From positions 28,632,890-28,696,889 of the forward strand of contig NC_052509.1 in assembly GCF_014356525.2 (NCBI RefSeq): a stretch of DNA of 64,000 bases, written 5' to 3'. Made by a program: the position numbers and the translations under genes. The notes under the pieces were generated by a model. It saw nothing but the letters and a program-made list of their open reading frames with translations. It made no database searches and was not told the origin of the DNA. This DNA is from Nilaparvata lugens. Its lineage: Eukaryota; Arthropoda; Insecta; Hemiptera; Delphacidae. Positions 1 to 9,378 of the stretch are shown here, in pieces (position 1 is the stretch's first letter; every line of letters starts with the position of its first letter).

Positions 1-1297
1 CATAATATCTCTGAGCTTTGTAGAGTGTGAATATTGTTTTTTGAAAAGTGAAAGTGACATAACCTATATATTTTTGATTCGGACTGTATAGTATAAATTG
101 GAAATGGGACAGTTTTGGGCATGAGCCTGTTGTGCCTTTCCTCATGTCAAGCATTTATACACAATGTGATAAATAAATGTGATGAAATATACTACTTGAA
201 CTATAAATCAAATACACTACAATCACAGTTCCACAGTACGGTGCCGTCGAACCTCGTATAAAGAACCAGTAAATAACGAAATCCTGTAACAAAGTTTCTT
301 ACACAACATTTCAAAATTTCTGATGACTTTTAACCTTCATTATATCGAATTTCTCTCTATAGCGAATATTTTCAGAATAATCAACTTTGTTTCATAGACT
401 ATCAACTAATATTGAACGAATTTCAGACTTATACTACAAGATAGTTGGTAGTCGAGTACAAAGTTTATTAAACCATTGCTCCCATTTGATGTGTTGGACT
501 CAGTGAATGTGATGTGACCAGCACACTTTATTCTTCAAGTTATTCAAAAATTCAAGTTATTCTTGAGCTATTTCTCTTCCGAATTCTTATAAAATGACAT
601 AGCCCAAAATAAGTGTAGGTCTCCACACAATTTCTAGTTTAGAGATATAGGCAACAAAATAATTTTGATGATCAAATACACTACTAATATGCACTCAATA
701 ATCACTGGAAATTATAAATTTTGAGTTATTTGGAACTATTAAAAAGTCGGGGAGAAAAATAGCTCACTCATAAAAGCACAAAATTCTCTCTATATCTACT
801 CAAATTTTAAGAAATTTACACATCAGATTTGAAGTGTAAATCACTTATACAGTACATCATGATACATCATGTTTATTTATTCATTCACTTGATTAGTCAT
901 ACATTTTTAATTTAATTCGATTTCATCATAATTTTATTGAATTAATCTCTTTCTCTCATGGTCTAGTCATAAGGTGTTTTAGTGTAGTTTTTGATTATTT
1001 TAGTAGACAGGTTAGATTTAAGGAGAGTGTTGGACAAGCTGTCTAAACTTGATTGGTGCCCATTCTGCGCACCTAAAAAAAAAATACAAGACGAATTATT
1101 GTCATGCTAGATAAGCTATTACATTTTATTTTCTAAAAATTTCTTCATTTTCACCTTTTTTGTATTTACATTGGTAATGGATTTTATATGAATAAACAAT
1201 CCATTTGACATGCTTATCAAGAAAGGTGTACCGAGATTCCGAAAATTCTTATTTTATAGCTATTCTAGCTACTCATGAATATGTATTTCATTTGTAG
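1..1297. other. Non-coding DNA, probably IFT122 intron
   Basis: I find no exon or RNA gene here. The stretch precedes a splice acceptor at 1297, so it is most simply intron of the IFT122 homologue. Bases 60-190 resemble, over short blocks, a diffuse repeat also seen near 18880-18960 and 49560-49630 (shared wording around 'cagttttggg' and 'gcctgtt'), so part of it is probably an old repeat. Confidence 0.5.
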
Positions 1298-1497
1298 AGG
1301 TTCTGCCACTCGTTGAGTTCCAGCTAGAGAGTGGGATCAGTGAGGAGGAAGCTATGAGACTACTGGAGACTCCAGCTCCTAATCAAGGTCAGGAGGGCTG
1401 GAGTCAGAGAATTGAGGAGAATTTCCAGACTATGAGGCTGGAAGAGGAAAGTCCCATCATGACTGATCAGTTCACTGCTAAGCTCATGAATTTTGAG
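1298..1497 (+). CDS. IFT122: IFT122 homologue, internal exon (third from the 3' end seen)
   Basis: IFT122 (Drosophila Oseg1) is a WD40/TPR subunit of the IFT-A complex, which drives retrograde transport in cilia. Reading from 1300 the exon gives VLPLVEFQLESGISEEEAMR, then an acidic linker, and ends MTDQFTAKLMNFE. It is bounded by an acceptor (tttgtag, ending 1297) and a donor (GAG|gtgcgt, 1498). It ends in phase 0 and joins in frame to the exon at 14243, giving '...KLMNFE' then 'TGSDVFVPV', which corresponds to the known vertebrate stretch where FTAKLSFE is followed by FVPV. Upstream exons lie outside the window. The acceptor could be two bases later (1299). Identification is from remembered family sequence. 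Confidence 0.85.
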
Positions 1498-1540
1498 GTG
1501 CGTACATGTGAACAAATTTGAATTTTTAAGGCTGTGCAAC

Positions 1541-1795
1541 AGCCTGAAAAAAACTTTTTACTCGTGATATTTCCAAAATTTTTGAACTTCTTTACAAGGT
1601 ATCAGAATATTTTTTTTCTCAGGAAAATTATTTTCCCGATTATTACTTTTTGAGATATGAGCGCCTAAAGTTTTAAGTTTAGTGACAAATCATTTCAAAT
1701 TTGATAAGAGATAAATTCATGAAATTTTGAGGATGAATAAAACGAAAATTTCCTGAAAATATCAATTCTTGATAAAGTTTATATTAAAAATATTC
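1541..1795 (+). repeat. Dispersed repeat R1, copy 1
   Basis: An AT-rich block containing 'gatatgagcgcctaaagttt' and, downstream, 'taagagataaat' and 'tgaaaatatcaatt'. The same ordered blocks recur at 25113-25395 on the plus strand and at 43725-43975 on the minus strand, all starting near a 'ctgtgc' segment. No coding capacity. The Helitron at 1800 begins almost exactly at the end of this copy. Confidence 0.75.
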
Positions 1796-1799
1796 AATA

Positions 1800-1831
1800 C
1801 TAGTTGTACCCTGCCACGCTTCGCAGTGGCA
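1800..1831 (-). other. Helitron 3' terminus with hairpin
   Basis: On the minus strand the end reads GCCAC-TGCGAAGC-GTGGC (5-bp perfect stem), then a short spacer and the terminal CTAG at 1803-1800, followed by host T. A stem-loop about 10 bases before CTRR is the standard Helitron termination signal. Confidence 0.88.
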
Positions 1832-2356
1832 CATTGTGATTGAATGGTTGAGAAATGAGAAAAAAACAAAGAATACATTTCATATAAGTTCAATTTTGCA
1901 ATACTTGTTGATATACAATATTTTTTGTTTTTCCACTGTCTACGTAGATATAATGACTATCAGGTTTGCCGACTCGTGAACACGCAACATACAGTTGTCC
2001 ATGTGAAAAGCAATCCGCATCTAAATCTAGACCACACAATTCTAAAGATTGACCTTGAGCTTTATTGATTGTGATTGCAAATGCCAATCGAATTGGGAAT
2101 TGCAATCTTTTAAATTGAAATGGTGTATCGGTCGGGATCATGGGTATTCGAGGATGAGGACATCTTCACCTTTGAAAGGCCCCGTTAAAATCGTTGCTTC
2201 CACTACGTTATTCATTAATTTCTCAACTGCAAGTCGCGTGCCGTTGCAGAGTTTTGGCTGATTAATATTCCGCAAGAGGATAATTGGCACACCTACTTTC
2301 AATTTCAATATGTGTGGTGGTATCCCTGGCAGATCAAGTGAGTTTAAAAATTCTGT

Positions 2357-2361
2357 TGGAT
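2357..2361. repeat. Target-site duplication of NLR1 (left copy)
   Basis: tggat, matching 7234-7238 exactly. Confidence 0.8.
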
Positions 2362-2645
2362 CAAATCAAATTTATTTGCCATACAATAAATACATATTCA
2401 AAAGATAATAAAAGAAAATACATAATTTTATAATCAAAAGTATAAAATAATTAAAATAAAAATTAAGCATAAATAATACCAAAATCATAATTAGATTCTC
2501 AATGGTAATCCGGCATCACCAGCAAAAGGAATCAAGCCTTGCCCGCTGGTGAGAGTTGCAATCAGCTTGTTACATTGGTTGTTTCCTAGTTTTATACAAT
2601 AATAGAGAAAAAAATAATCTGCGCTTTAAAATATGCTTTAAAAAA

Positions 2646-5597
2646 TTAGATTATGCCTTCAATTGAAAAGAAATAGTTTTCTCTTATCCATTTTTTTAGT
2701 ATTTTGTAATTAATTTTTGCTTCCAGATCAAAAGGCAATTCATTTATGAATCTTGTACTTATATAAATGAGCTGTCTTCTAACTACTGTTAGTTTTGTTT
2801 TATAAATTTTATATTTATAGGTTGTATTTGGTCTTAAATCATATTGAACTATATCATTTAATAAAAATTTGTTTTTATACTTATATATTTTGCTAAATTT
2901 TTCAAGTACAATTGCCTTACAGTCATCACATTAAATTCTTCAAATAGCAGATTCGTTGGATGCAATCGAGGTTTATTCAATATTGTTTTAATAATACACT
3001 TTTGAGTGATAAATAAGTTATTTAAATGACTATCGAAAGCCCCACCCCAGATTGTTATCCCATATTCTAATATGGATTGCACACCAAAGCAAAATATACT
3101 GTTTTTAAATCCTGAAGTTTGAGTATTTTGTTAATTTTATAGAATTTGAAAGAAATATATTTGAGTTTTTTACATAAATAAGCTAAATGAAAATGCCATT
3201 TCAGGTATTCGTCAATAATTATCCCTAGATATTTTAGGTTACTTACATTTTCAATACTTGGACAAACGCAGATATTCTTGTCTGTGCACTCAGAGTGAAG
3301 TTTAATTTTTAAATGAATACTAGGCTTTCCTGCTGCATTTGCTGAGAATGAGACATATTTAGTTTTTTGAACATTCAAACTCAGAGTGTTCAATTCCAGC
3401 CATTTTTTAATTTTACACATATCCCTTTCAGCAACCCCGAACGCATCATCCCAGTTTTTCCGCGCGAAAATTATAGCTGTATCATCAGCAAATGATACAA
3501 GTTTACCACATTCTAAATTTAATTTTAAAAGGTCGTTTACATAGAGCAAGAACAAAATAGGAGATAAAACGGTTCCCTGAGGCAATCCAAACGAAGATAA
3601 AGTGACAGAACTTTTTTGAAAATCTATTGATAAAATTTGTGACCGGTCTTGCAAGTAGCTTTTTATTAGATCAAGGGCGATTCCTCTAATTCCCATTTTA
3701 TCTAGTTTGATGAATAAGTTGTTGTGTGGAACCGTGTCAAAGGCTTCTGACAAATCCAAGAAGATTGCCAAGGTCTTTTCATTTTTATTTAAACTATTTG
3801 AAACAATGTTCAAAAAATAGGCAAGTGCATCATTTGTGCTTTTGTCCTTTTGGAAACCGAATTGGTTCATATGAATAATATTATACTTATTAATATAGTT
3901 CAATAAACTCTTTTTTATACATTTCTCTGCTATTTTTGCAATATTACTTGAAAGACTAATGGGTCTATAGCTGCTAGGGGTTTTTTATCTCCACTTTTAA
4001 ATAAAGGTTTTAAATTAGCGATTTTGAAATGATTTGGAAATACTCCTGTGCTAAAGATTTTATTTATAATGTAAGATAAAGGAGTTGAAATATATTCTGC
4101 TATGCGTTTTAATGTAATATTACTTAAGCCATCAAAGCCAGGACTTGAGCTATTTTTTAAAGTTTTGATTATTTCTTCTATATCTGCGGAACAAATTGGT
4201 TCTATGAACCAAGAATTTTGAAAATGGTGATCATGTTTCTCAAACTGTAACTCAGTTTCATCATTGGTTATCTCTATATTTTGAGCATGTTTCATTCCAA
4301 CCGATGCAAAATAGTCGTTCCAAGTATTCGCATTGATGCTAATTTTATCTATGCCTGAATTTTTCTCATTTATAATATCATCAATACACTTCCAAAGATT
4401 TTTAGGGTTATTATTGCACTTATCTATTTGATTTTTATAGTAATTTGTTTTAGCAGTTGTGATCAATTTATTTAAGACTTCTCTATATTCTTTTAAATCT
4501 TGTTTTATTTTAATGTTAAAAGGCTCTTGCTTCATTTTTTTATACATTTTATCTTTAACATTTATTGATTTTATTAATCCCGGAACAATCCAAGGTTTTC
4601 ATGCTCTATTCTTATGAGAAACCTTCTTCAACTGAGTTGATTTATCAATAAGTCTGTTAAGAGTATTTATAAAATATTCAACCATATCATTGACATCATC
4701 AAAAGCACCATTTACTATAGGAGACCAACTTTCCTCAGCCAATAACTGTCTTAAGATGTCATAATTGATTTTCTTTATATTCACGGGAGCTATTCTATCC
4801 TTAACAATACAGTCTACATATCCCAGATGAAGAGAGACCGAAAAATGATCTGAAACATAAGTTTTCAAAATATTTCCCATTTTACAATTTAATTTTCTAT
4901 CATTATTTCTTAAAAAAATATGATCCAGACAAGACATCGAAGTCTCTGTTACTCTTGTATTTCCATTAATATAAGACTTGAATCCGTTGCTACTAAATAT
5001 ATCTATATACTCAATAATGAGCTTGTTATTTAAACTCATGTTCAAGTTCATATCACCTGCTACACAGACGTCAATATCTCTTGGAATTGATGTTATTTAA
5101 TTATCTAAACTAGTTAAGAATCTAGGAACATTGCAGCTAGGGGATCTATAAATGCCAATCAAATTTAAATATTTACCACTGATGGTTTTAATATTAAGGC
5201 ATATAGAGTTGCATTCTTCAATATCGCAGTCCAATGTAGTAAAATATATTGTATCTCTCACATATATACATAAGCTATCGCATTTATTAACTTTTGAACT
5301 TTTATTAACCACCCTGTAACCTGGAATGTTGAATGTAAAAGGGATATTTTCATTCATCCATGTTTCTGTAAGGATTATTATGTCGTAAGAAGCTTGACAG
5401 CTTTGAATAATACACAAAAATTCATTGAAATTTCTGCCTAAACTACGGACATTCATTACATAAATATTGAAAAAAGTTACATCTTTATTTTCACTAGCAG
5501 GTAAGTAACTTAAATAATCATCTATTTCATTTGTTGGATTATTATCACCATCATACAAATTAAAAAGTTCCTCTACATCAACCATCGCGAAAAACAA
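2646..5597 (-). pseudogene. NLR1 ORF2: endonuclease / reverse transcriptase
   Basis: It begins at 5597 and ends at TAA 2648-2646. An APE-type endonuclease comes first: YVMNVRSLGRN, IIILTETWMN, IGIYRSP, a TAA stop at 5097-5099, then GDMN, LDHIFL and VSDHFSV. A second in-frame stop (TGA) sits just above 4599. The reverse transcriptase follows: SSSPGFDGLSN, a frameshift near 3985 that breaks the SSYRPISL block, then FLDLSEAFDTV, GLPQGTVLSPILF and the catalytic SFADDTAI near 3490. Further frameshifts lie near 3070 and 2865. The C-terminus ends in the usual RENYFFSIEG-like tail. It would nick target DNA and prime cDNA synthesis if intact. Confidence 0.88.
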
Positions 5598-5647
5598 AAA
5601 CCAATCAATAACAGTCTATTTTTTCTCTTCCTGCTCCAAGTTCGGTC

Positions 5648-6655
5648 CTATCCACTTTCCGAAGTCTCGTTTACAATCCTCGATTCCGCGCAAAGGTTGT
5701 CCAAATCAGCCTTACTGGAAATTCGAATGGGTCTGGTCTCTTCATTCTCTCTCATGAAAACTTTCCCATTTCTGGTCCATACGAATTTGTAGTTTCGATT
5801 CTTCGCAAATAATCTCGTTGAATAAAGTAGTTCCTTATAGAAAGGTGAGAGATTCTCGTTTATGTACACGGGTCCGTCATTCAAATGTTTATTCACATTC
5901 ACAGTTCTTAGTTGCATTTGTAGATCGCCTCCATTTTTATTTCCTTCATTCATTTTAGCTTTATCCTTAAGCTCTCTAAGATATTTTCTATAATTCTGAA
6001 TCAAATTATTTCTTACTGCACGACTAGTGAATCTTACTATGATCGGTTGAATTTTGCCCTTGGTGGCAGGAAGTCTATGTGCAATGTCAATTTCCTCTTC
6101 TCTGATATTGATATTGAGACATTTTGCAACATCTTTGACAATCAAATTCACATCTTCTCCTTTGGTAAAAGGCAAGCCGTGAAGTTCCAGATTATTTGCT
6201 CTCGTATATTGTTGTAGCTCATTTAGTTGTATTTCCATATCGGTCATTTTTTTTTTTAAGCAGTTGTTTTCTTTAATAATAGATTCGTAATCAGATTTAT
6301 ATTTCTCGATTTTAATCTTGTATTCATCCATCATTGACGAGACAAAATTAACAGACTGACGAAGCTCCCCTATTTCATCCCTGATTGATTTCATTTCTGA
6401 TGAAATCGTTTTTCTGATCTCCTTAAGAAGTTCATCCTTGAAAGTTGAGGGAATAGTGTTACTATCCATATCAAATGATAAATTAGATTTACAATTTTGA
6501 CACTTCCACTGTTTCTTTCTCTGCTTTGGAAGCTTCTTATAGTTTAATTCGTCAAATGCAACACACTTGAAGTAGAAGTGCAATGAACAAATGCTACAAG
6601 TGATTATTTCTTTTTCCGTGTATTTTTTATTACAACTGCAACTGCATTTTAACAT
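5648..6655 (-). CDS. NLR1 ORF1 protein, PHD finger + coiled coil + RRM-like domain
   Basis: 335 residues, open throughout. Residues 4-55 form a PHD-like zinc finger (CSCSC, CSIC, HFYFKC, WKCQNC). Residues about 70-150 are lysine/glutamate-rich with heptad-like spacing, consistent with a trimerising coiled coil. Residues 150-230 (NNLELHGLP, DIAHRLP, PIIVRF) match the RRM-like fold of L1/CR1-type ORF1 proteins, and the remainder is the basic C-terminal domain. Such proteins coat the element RNA as a chaperone. The ORF starts inside the first unit of a 59-bp tandem duplication; the upstream unit carries a second ATG that reaches a stop within about a dozen codons. ORF2 follows after 50 bases. 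Confidence 0.82.
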   Translation of the reverse strand: MLKCSCSCNKKYTEKEIITCSICSLHFYFKCVAFDELNYKKLPKQRKKQWKCQNCKSNLSFDMDSNTIPSTFKDELLKEIRKTISSEMKSIRDEIGELRQSVNFVSSMMDEYKIKIEKYKSDYESIIKENNCLKKKMTDMEIQLNELQQYTRANNLELHGLPFTKGEDVNLIVKDVAKCLNINIREEEIDIAHRLPATKGKIQPIIVRFTSRAVRNNLIQNYRKYLRELKDKAKMNEGNKNGGDLQMQLRTVNVNKHLNDGPVYINENLSPFYKELLYSTRLFAKNRNYKFVWTRNGKVFMRENEETRPIRISSKADLDNLCAESRIVNETSESG

Positions 6656-6739
6656 AATTAAGGGAATTTTTCATCTCAGCATTTTTTATTACAACTGCAA
6701 CTACATTTTAACATAATTAAGGGAATTTTTCATCTCAGC
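6622..6739 (-). repeat. 59-bp tandem duplication over the ORF1 start of NLR1
   Basis: Units 6622-6680 and 6681-6739 differ at one position (actgc versus actac). Each contains the ORF1 initiator context and the first codons. The downstream unit (on the minus strand) runs into ORF1, the upstream one makes a truncated decoy ORF ending in TGA. Confidence 0.9.
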
Positions 6740-7233
6740 ATTTTTTAAATTGTATAAATAGTGAGCAAGGGAAACACCAAAAATGAATAAATTACTCTCT
6801 TAAAAAAAACGGATAGGTTATTGAAAGGATATTATTAGGAAGAGCCTAGAGAGCGATCAAGGCACTGGTTTGAGACAGGAAGCTCCTGGTCAATGAATTT
6901 TGGTCTTCAAAAGGAAAAGAGAGATTAAAAGCTAACTTGTTGTTATCTACCTTAGATAATGATAGGATAGACACTTTCCTTATCTCTTACAGAAAATACT
7001 ACGTACCGGCCTCTGTTCATGTAGATACTGTTCAATGAAAACCAAAAAAGTAAATTATCTTCTTATCCAAAAATAATTGAAACAATATGTGAATGAAATC
7101 TTAAAGAGCAGAATTTTATATTCACAACAACACAACACACTCACTAATTTCACTAGAAAATCTCCACAAAAATAACAAAAATTTATAGGAGAAACAACCA
7201 ACGATGCTCACTCAACCAATTTTGACTCGCAAC

Positions 7234-7238
7234 TGGAT
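7234..7238. repeat. Target-site duplication of NLR1 (right copy)
   Basis: tggat, matching 2357-2361 exactly. Confidence 0.8.
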
Positions 7239-8918
7239 AATTAACTACTTCATCAGCTTCCACAACGGTGTCTATCGACTTATATGTAGTTTCACCACTT
7301 TGAATACTGGATTGAATAACATTATTAAGTTGATAGACATCTTTATTCTTTGCGGCAAGGATAGCTCGTTCACTGAGCCAATCATGATTTCTATGATTTA
7401 TTTGAATGTCAGGAAATACTTTTTCGATCAGTTCTTCTTTCGATGTAACTAAATTACAAAAAATATCGGGAAGTGATATTCGTCTAGACGTCTCATCAAC
7501 TGGCAGCTGACCGTTTCCAATTTCCAGTAACTGTCGTGAGAATAACTCCATCAAATGCAGCAGTCGCAGTTCGGGTTGGTGCTGGCATTCCTAATTGACT
7601 AAGAACTTTATTTGTAATAGCTAAGCACTTGTCTTCAATATTTATCAATGCTTCGTTGTAAATGGCTTCTGTAAATTCTAAGGTCATATTGGCATTTTCA
7701 AGGCGTACTCTATGCAAAATATCCTCAGCCATATGCGAACGATATCTTTCCCATAACTCTGTGGGAGATGAAGGAAAGCAAGCGGTCAATATAATTGCGA
7801 ATAATGCGCGAATTTGGTTTGGATGTGCAGTGTTGCACGCGTCATTGATGCATATGTTCCACTGTTGGTCATTTTCTAATAAATTCAGAGCTTGACACGT
7901 AGCGCGAAAAGTGGCATGTGTGACGCCGTCAAATATTTTTAATTGCTGGAAAGATCTAGGACCAGGCACATTTACCAATAACATGCGAAGGAAAAAACAT
8001 TCATCTTGATTGGGATGCACTGTATAAAGTCTACCAATTGTATTTTCTTTGAAAATGCCAGGGTGACCGTCGACTGGCTCCCCTCGTTTGCGCCGTACAA
8101 ATACTTTTCTAGTTACATTCCATGTGTAGTAAGAGGGAACTTCTGAATACATTAGTGTTCTGGCGAAAGCGTCTTCCTGGCATAAGGTGATAAAAGCAGT
8201 CAGAGTTGTACCAGGTGGATTAAGGGCTCTTTCTTGCACATTTGCATCTGTGAAATAAACACGCTGTCCATTTTCTAAATGTACTGCCAAGTGAACCACA
8301 GCTGGATTGCGTTCATGCATGGGAAATGAAAAAATTCGCCATGCAGCCTCATTGCTGCTTATGTATCTTCCAGCCTGGTATTGAGCAATTTCATCAACAT
8401 CTCGTACTGCATTATTGTCAAAATTATCAGATTGCACACTAAAAACTGCCATATCGCTGCCTTTATCAACATATTTACAGATATATTTAATTGATTTCAC
8501 GGAATTACAATATTCTACGTTTATGTGGGCTTGGTATGTTTTTGACAGTAAAGGAGAATATGGAACCACCCAACGGTTGCCTACATCAATATCACCATTT
8601 TGCATGTGTATAGTTGCCGAATTTCCACCATCTTCAGTTGATCGTCTTCTATACCGAGGATATCCATCGTCGCCTGTTACTGTTGCTTAAACCGTCGCCT
8701 GTTGGCTGTAATTGCTTAGAGCATTTCCCATCTACCATGCATGGTGAATTTGGATTTAGTGTACCACATGGTCCATGTATCATGTTTTTGATGATCACTG
8801 CATGCAAATCCTCATCGCCGTCAGCCCGTGGTATCTCAGCGCATATCACGTCATCGATTTCGTCTGAAGTTATTTTATTGTAGAGCCAGATTAGTATATG
8901 CGCATGTGGCAATCCTCT

Positions 8919-9378
8919 AGATAGATAGATAGATAGATATATATTACGTCTGGTTGGCCTCAACAGCGTCAGACAAGTCAAAGTGCTAGCAAAAGCGAGA
9001 CACCATTAATTTTTCATTAAATTTATATCTAGTATTTAATTACTATTTGTCTTTGACTCTATTACAGTAATCAAAATAGTCCTTCAGACTATAAAAGCAT
9101 TCCTCCTTTAGAAATAATTTCAATCTTCGTTTAAACTTTTTTATCGTTAATATTTCCCGCAACCGAATTGGTAGTACTTGGTAAATCTTTCTACCAATAT
9201 AACTGGGTTTTTCTTCATACAAAGTCAATTTATGATATTCCGAGAAGGTACTCTTATGCCGTGTATTATATTCATGCGTCTTATTAATAGTCTGTAGTGA
9301 ACACCTTCTAATATATACACACATTTCCAAAATATAGAGACAGGGAACACTGAGAATCTCCATTTTAATAAAATAGTC
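8919..9378 (-). mobile_element. 5'-truncated non-LTR retrotransposon with TATC tail
   Basis: The 3' part of an RT-encoding element. Minus-strand residues from 9378 to 9043 (RDYFIKMEILSVPCLYILEM, then EYNTRHKS and FLKEECFYSLKDYF) match the C-terminal region of Jockey/I-type ORF2 proteins. The 3' tail at 8919-8942 is (TATC)n-like. Flanks carry cctct at 8914-8918 and 9379-9383, a plausible 5-bp target duplication. It sits between Rep residues KRG and LPHAH, directly before the HUH motif of the Helitron nickase. Heavy 5' truncation is normal for target-primed reverse transcription. Confidence 0.8.
9043..9378 (-). pseudogene. C-terminal fragment of a non-LTR ORF2
   Basis: About 110 residues remain, ending at a stop at 9043-9045. 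It contains the post-RT segment typical of Jockey-like proteins: a hydrophobic helix (LYILEMCVYI), the TRHKS motif and a FKRRLKLFLKE tail. No RT catalytic residues are left. Confidence 0.72.

Larger units (their letters stand above)
2362..7233 (-). mobile_element. Non-LTR retrotransposon NLR1 (CR1/Jockey group), near full length
   Basis: Two ORFs on the minus strand (ORF1 6655-5648, ORF2 5597-2646), a leader of about 580 bases and a 3' end reading AATAAATTTGATTTG. The element is flanked by the direct repeat tggat (2357-2361 and 7234-7238). Deleting it and one repeat joins AAT TAT CCA to ACA GAA TTT, restoring the Helitron helicase frame (NYP|TEF). That fixes both ends and shows it came after the Helitron. 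ORF1 is open, whereas ORF2 has two in-frame stops and about three frameshifts, so it is dead but not very old. Clade assignment rests on ORF layout and RT sequence only. Confidence 0.88.
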
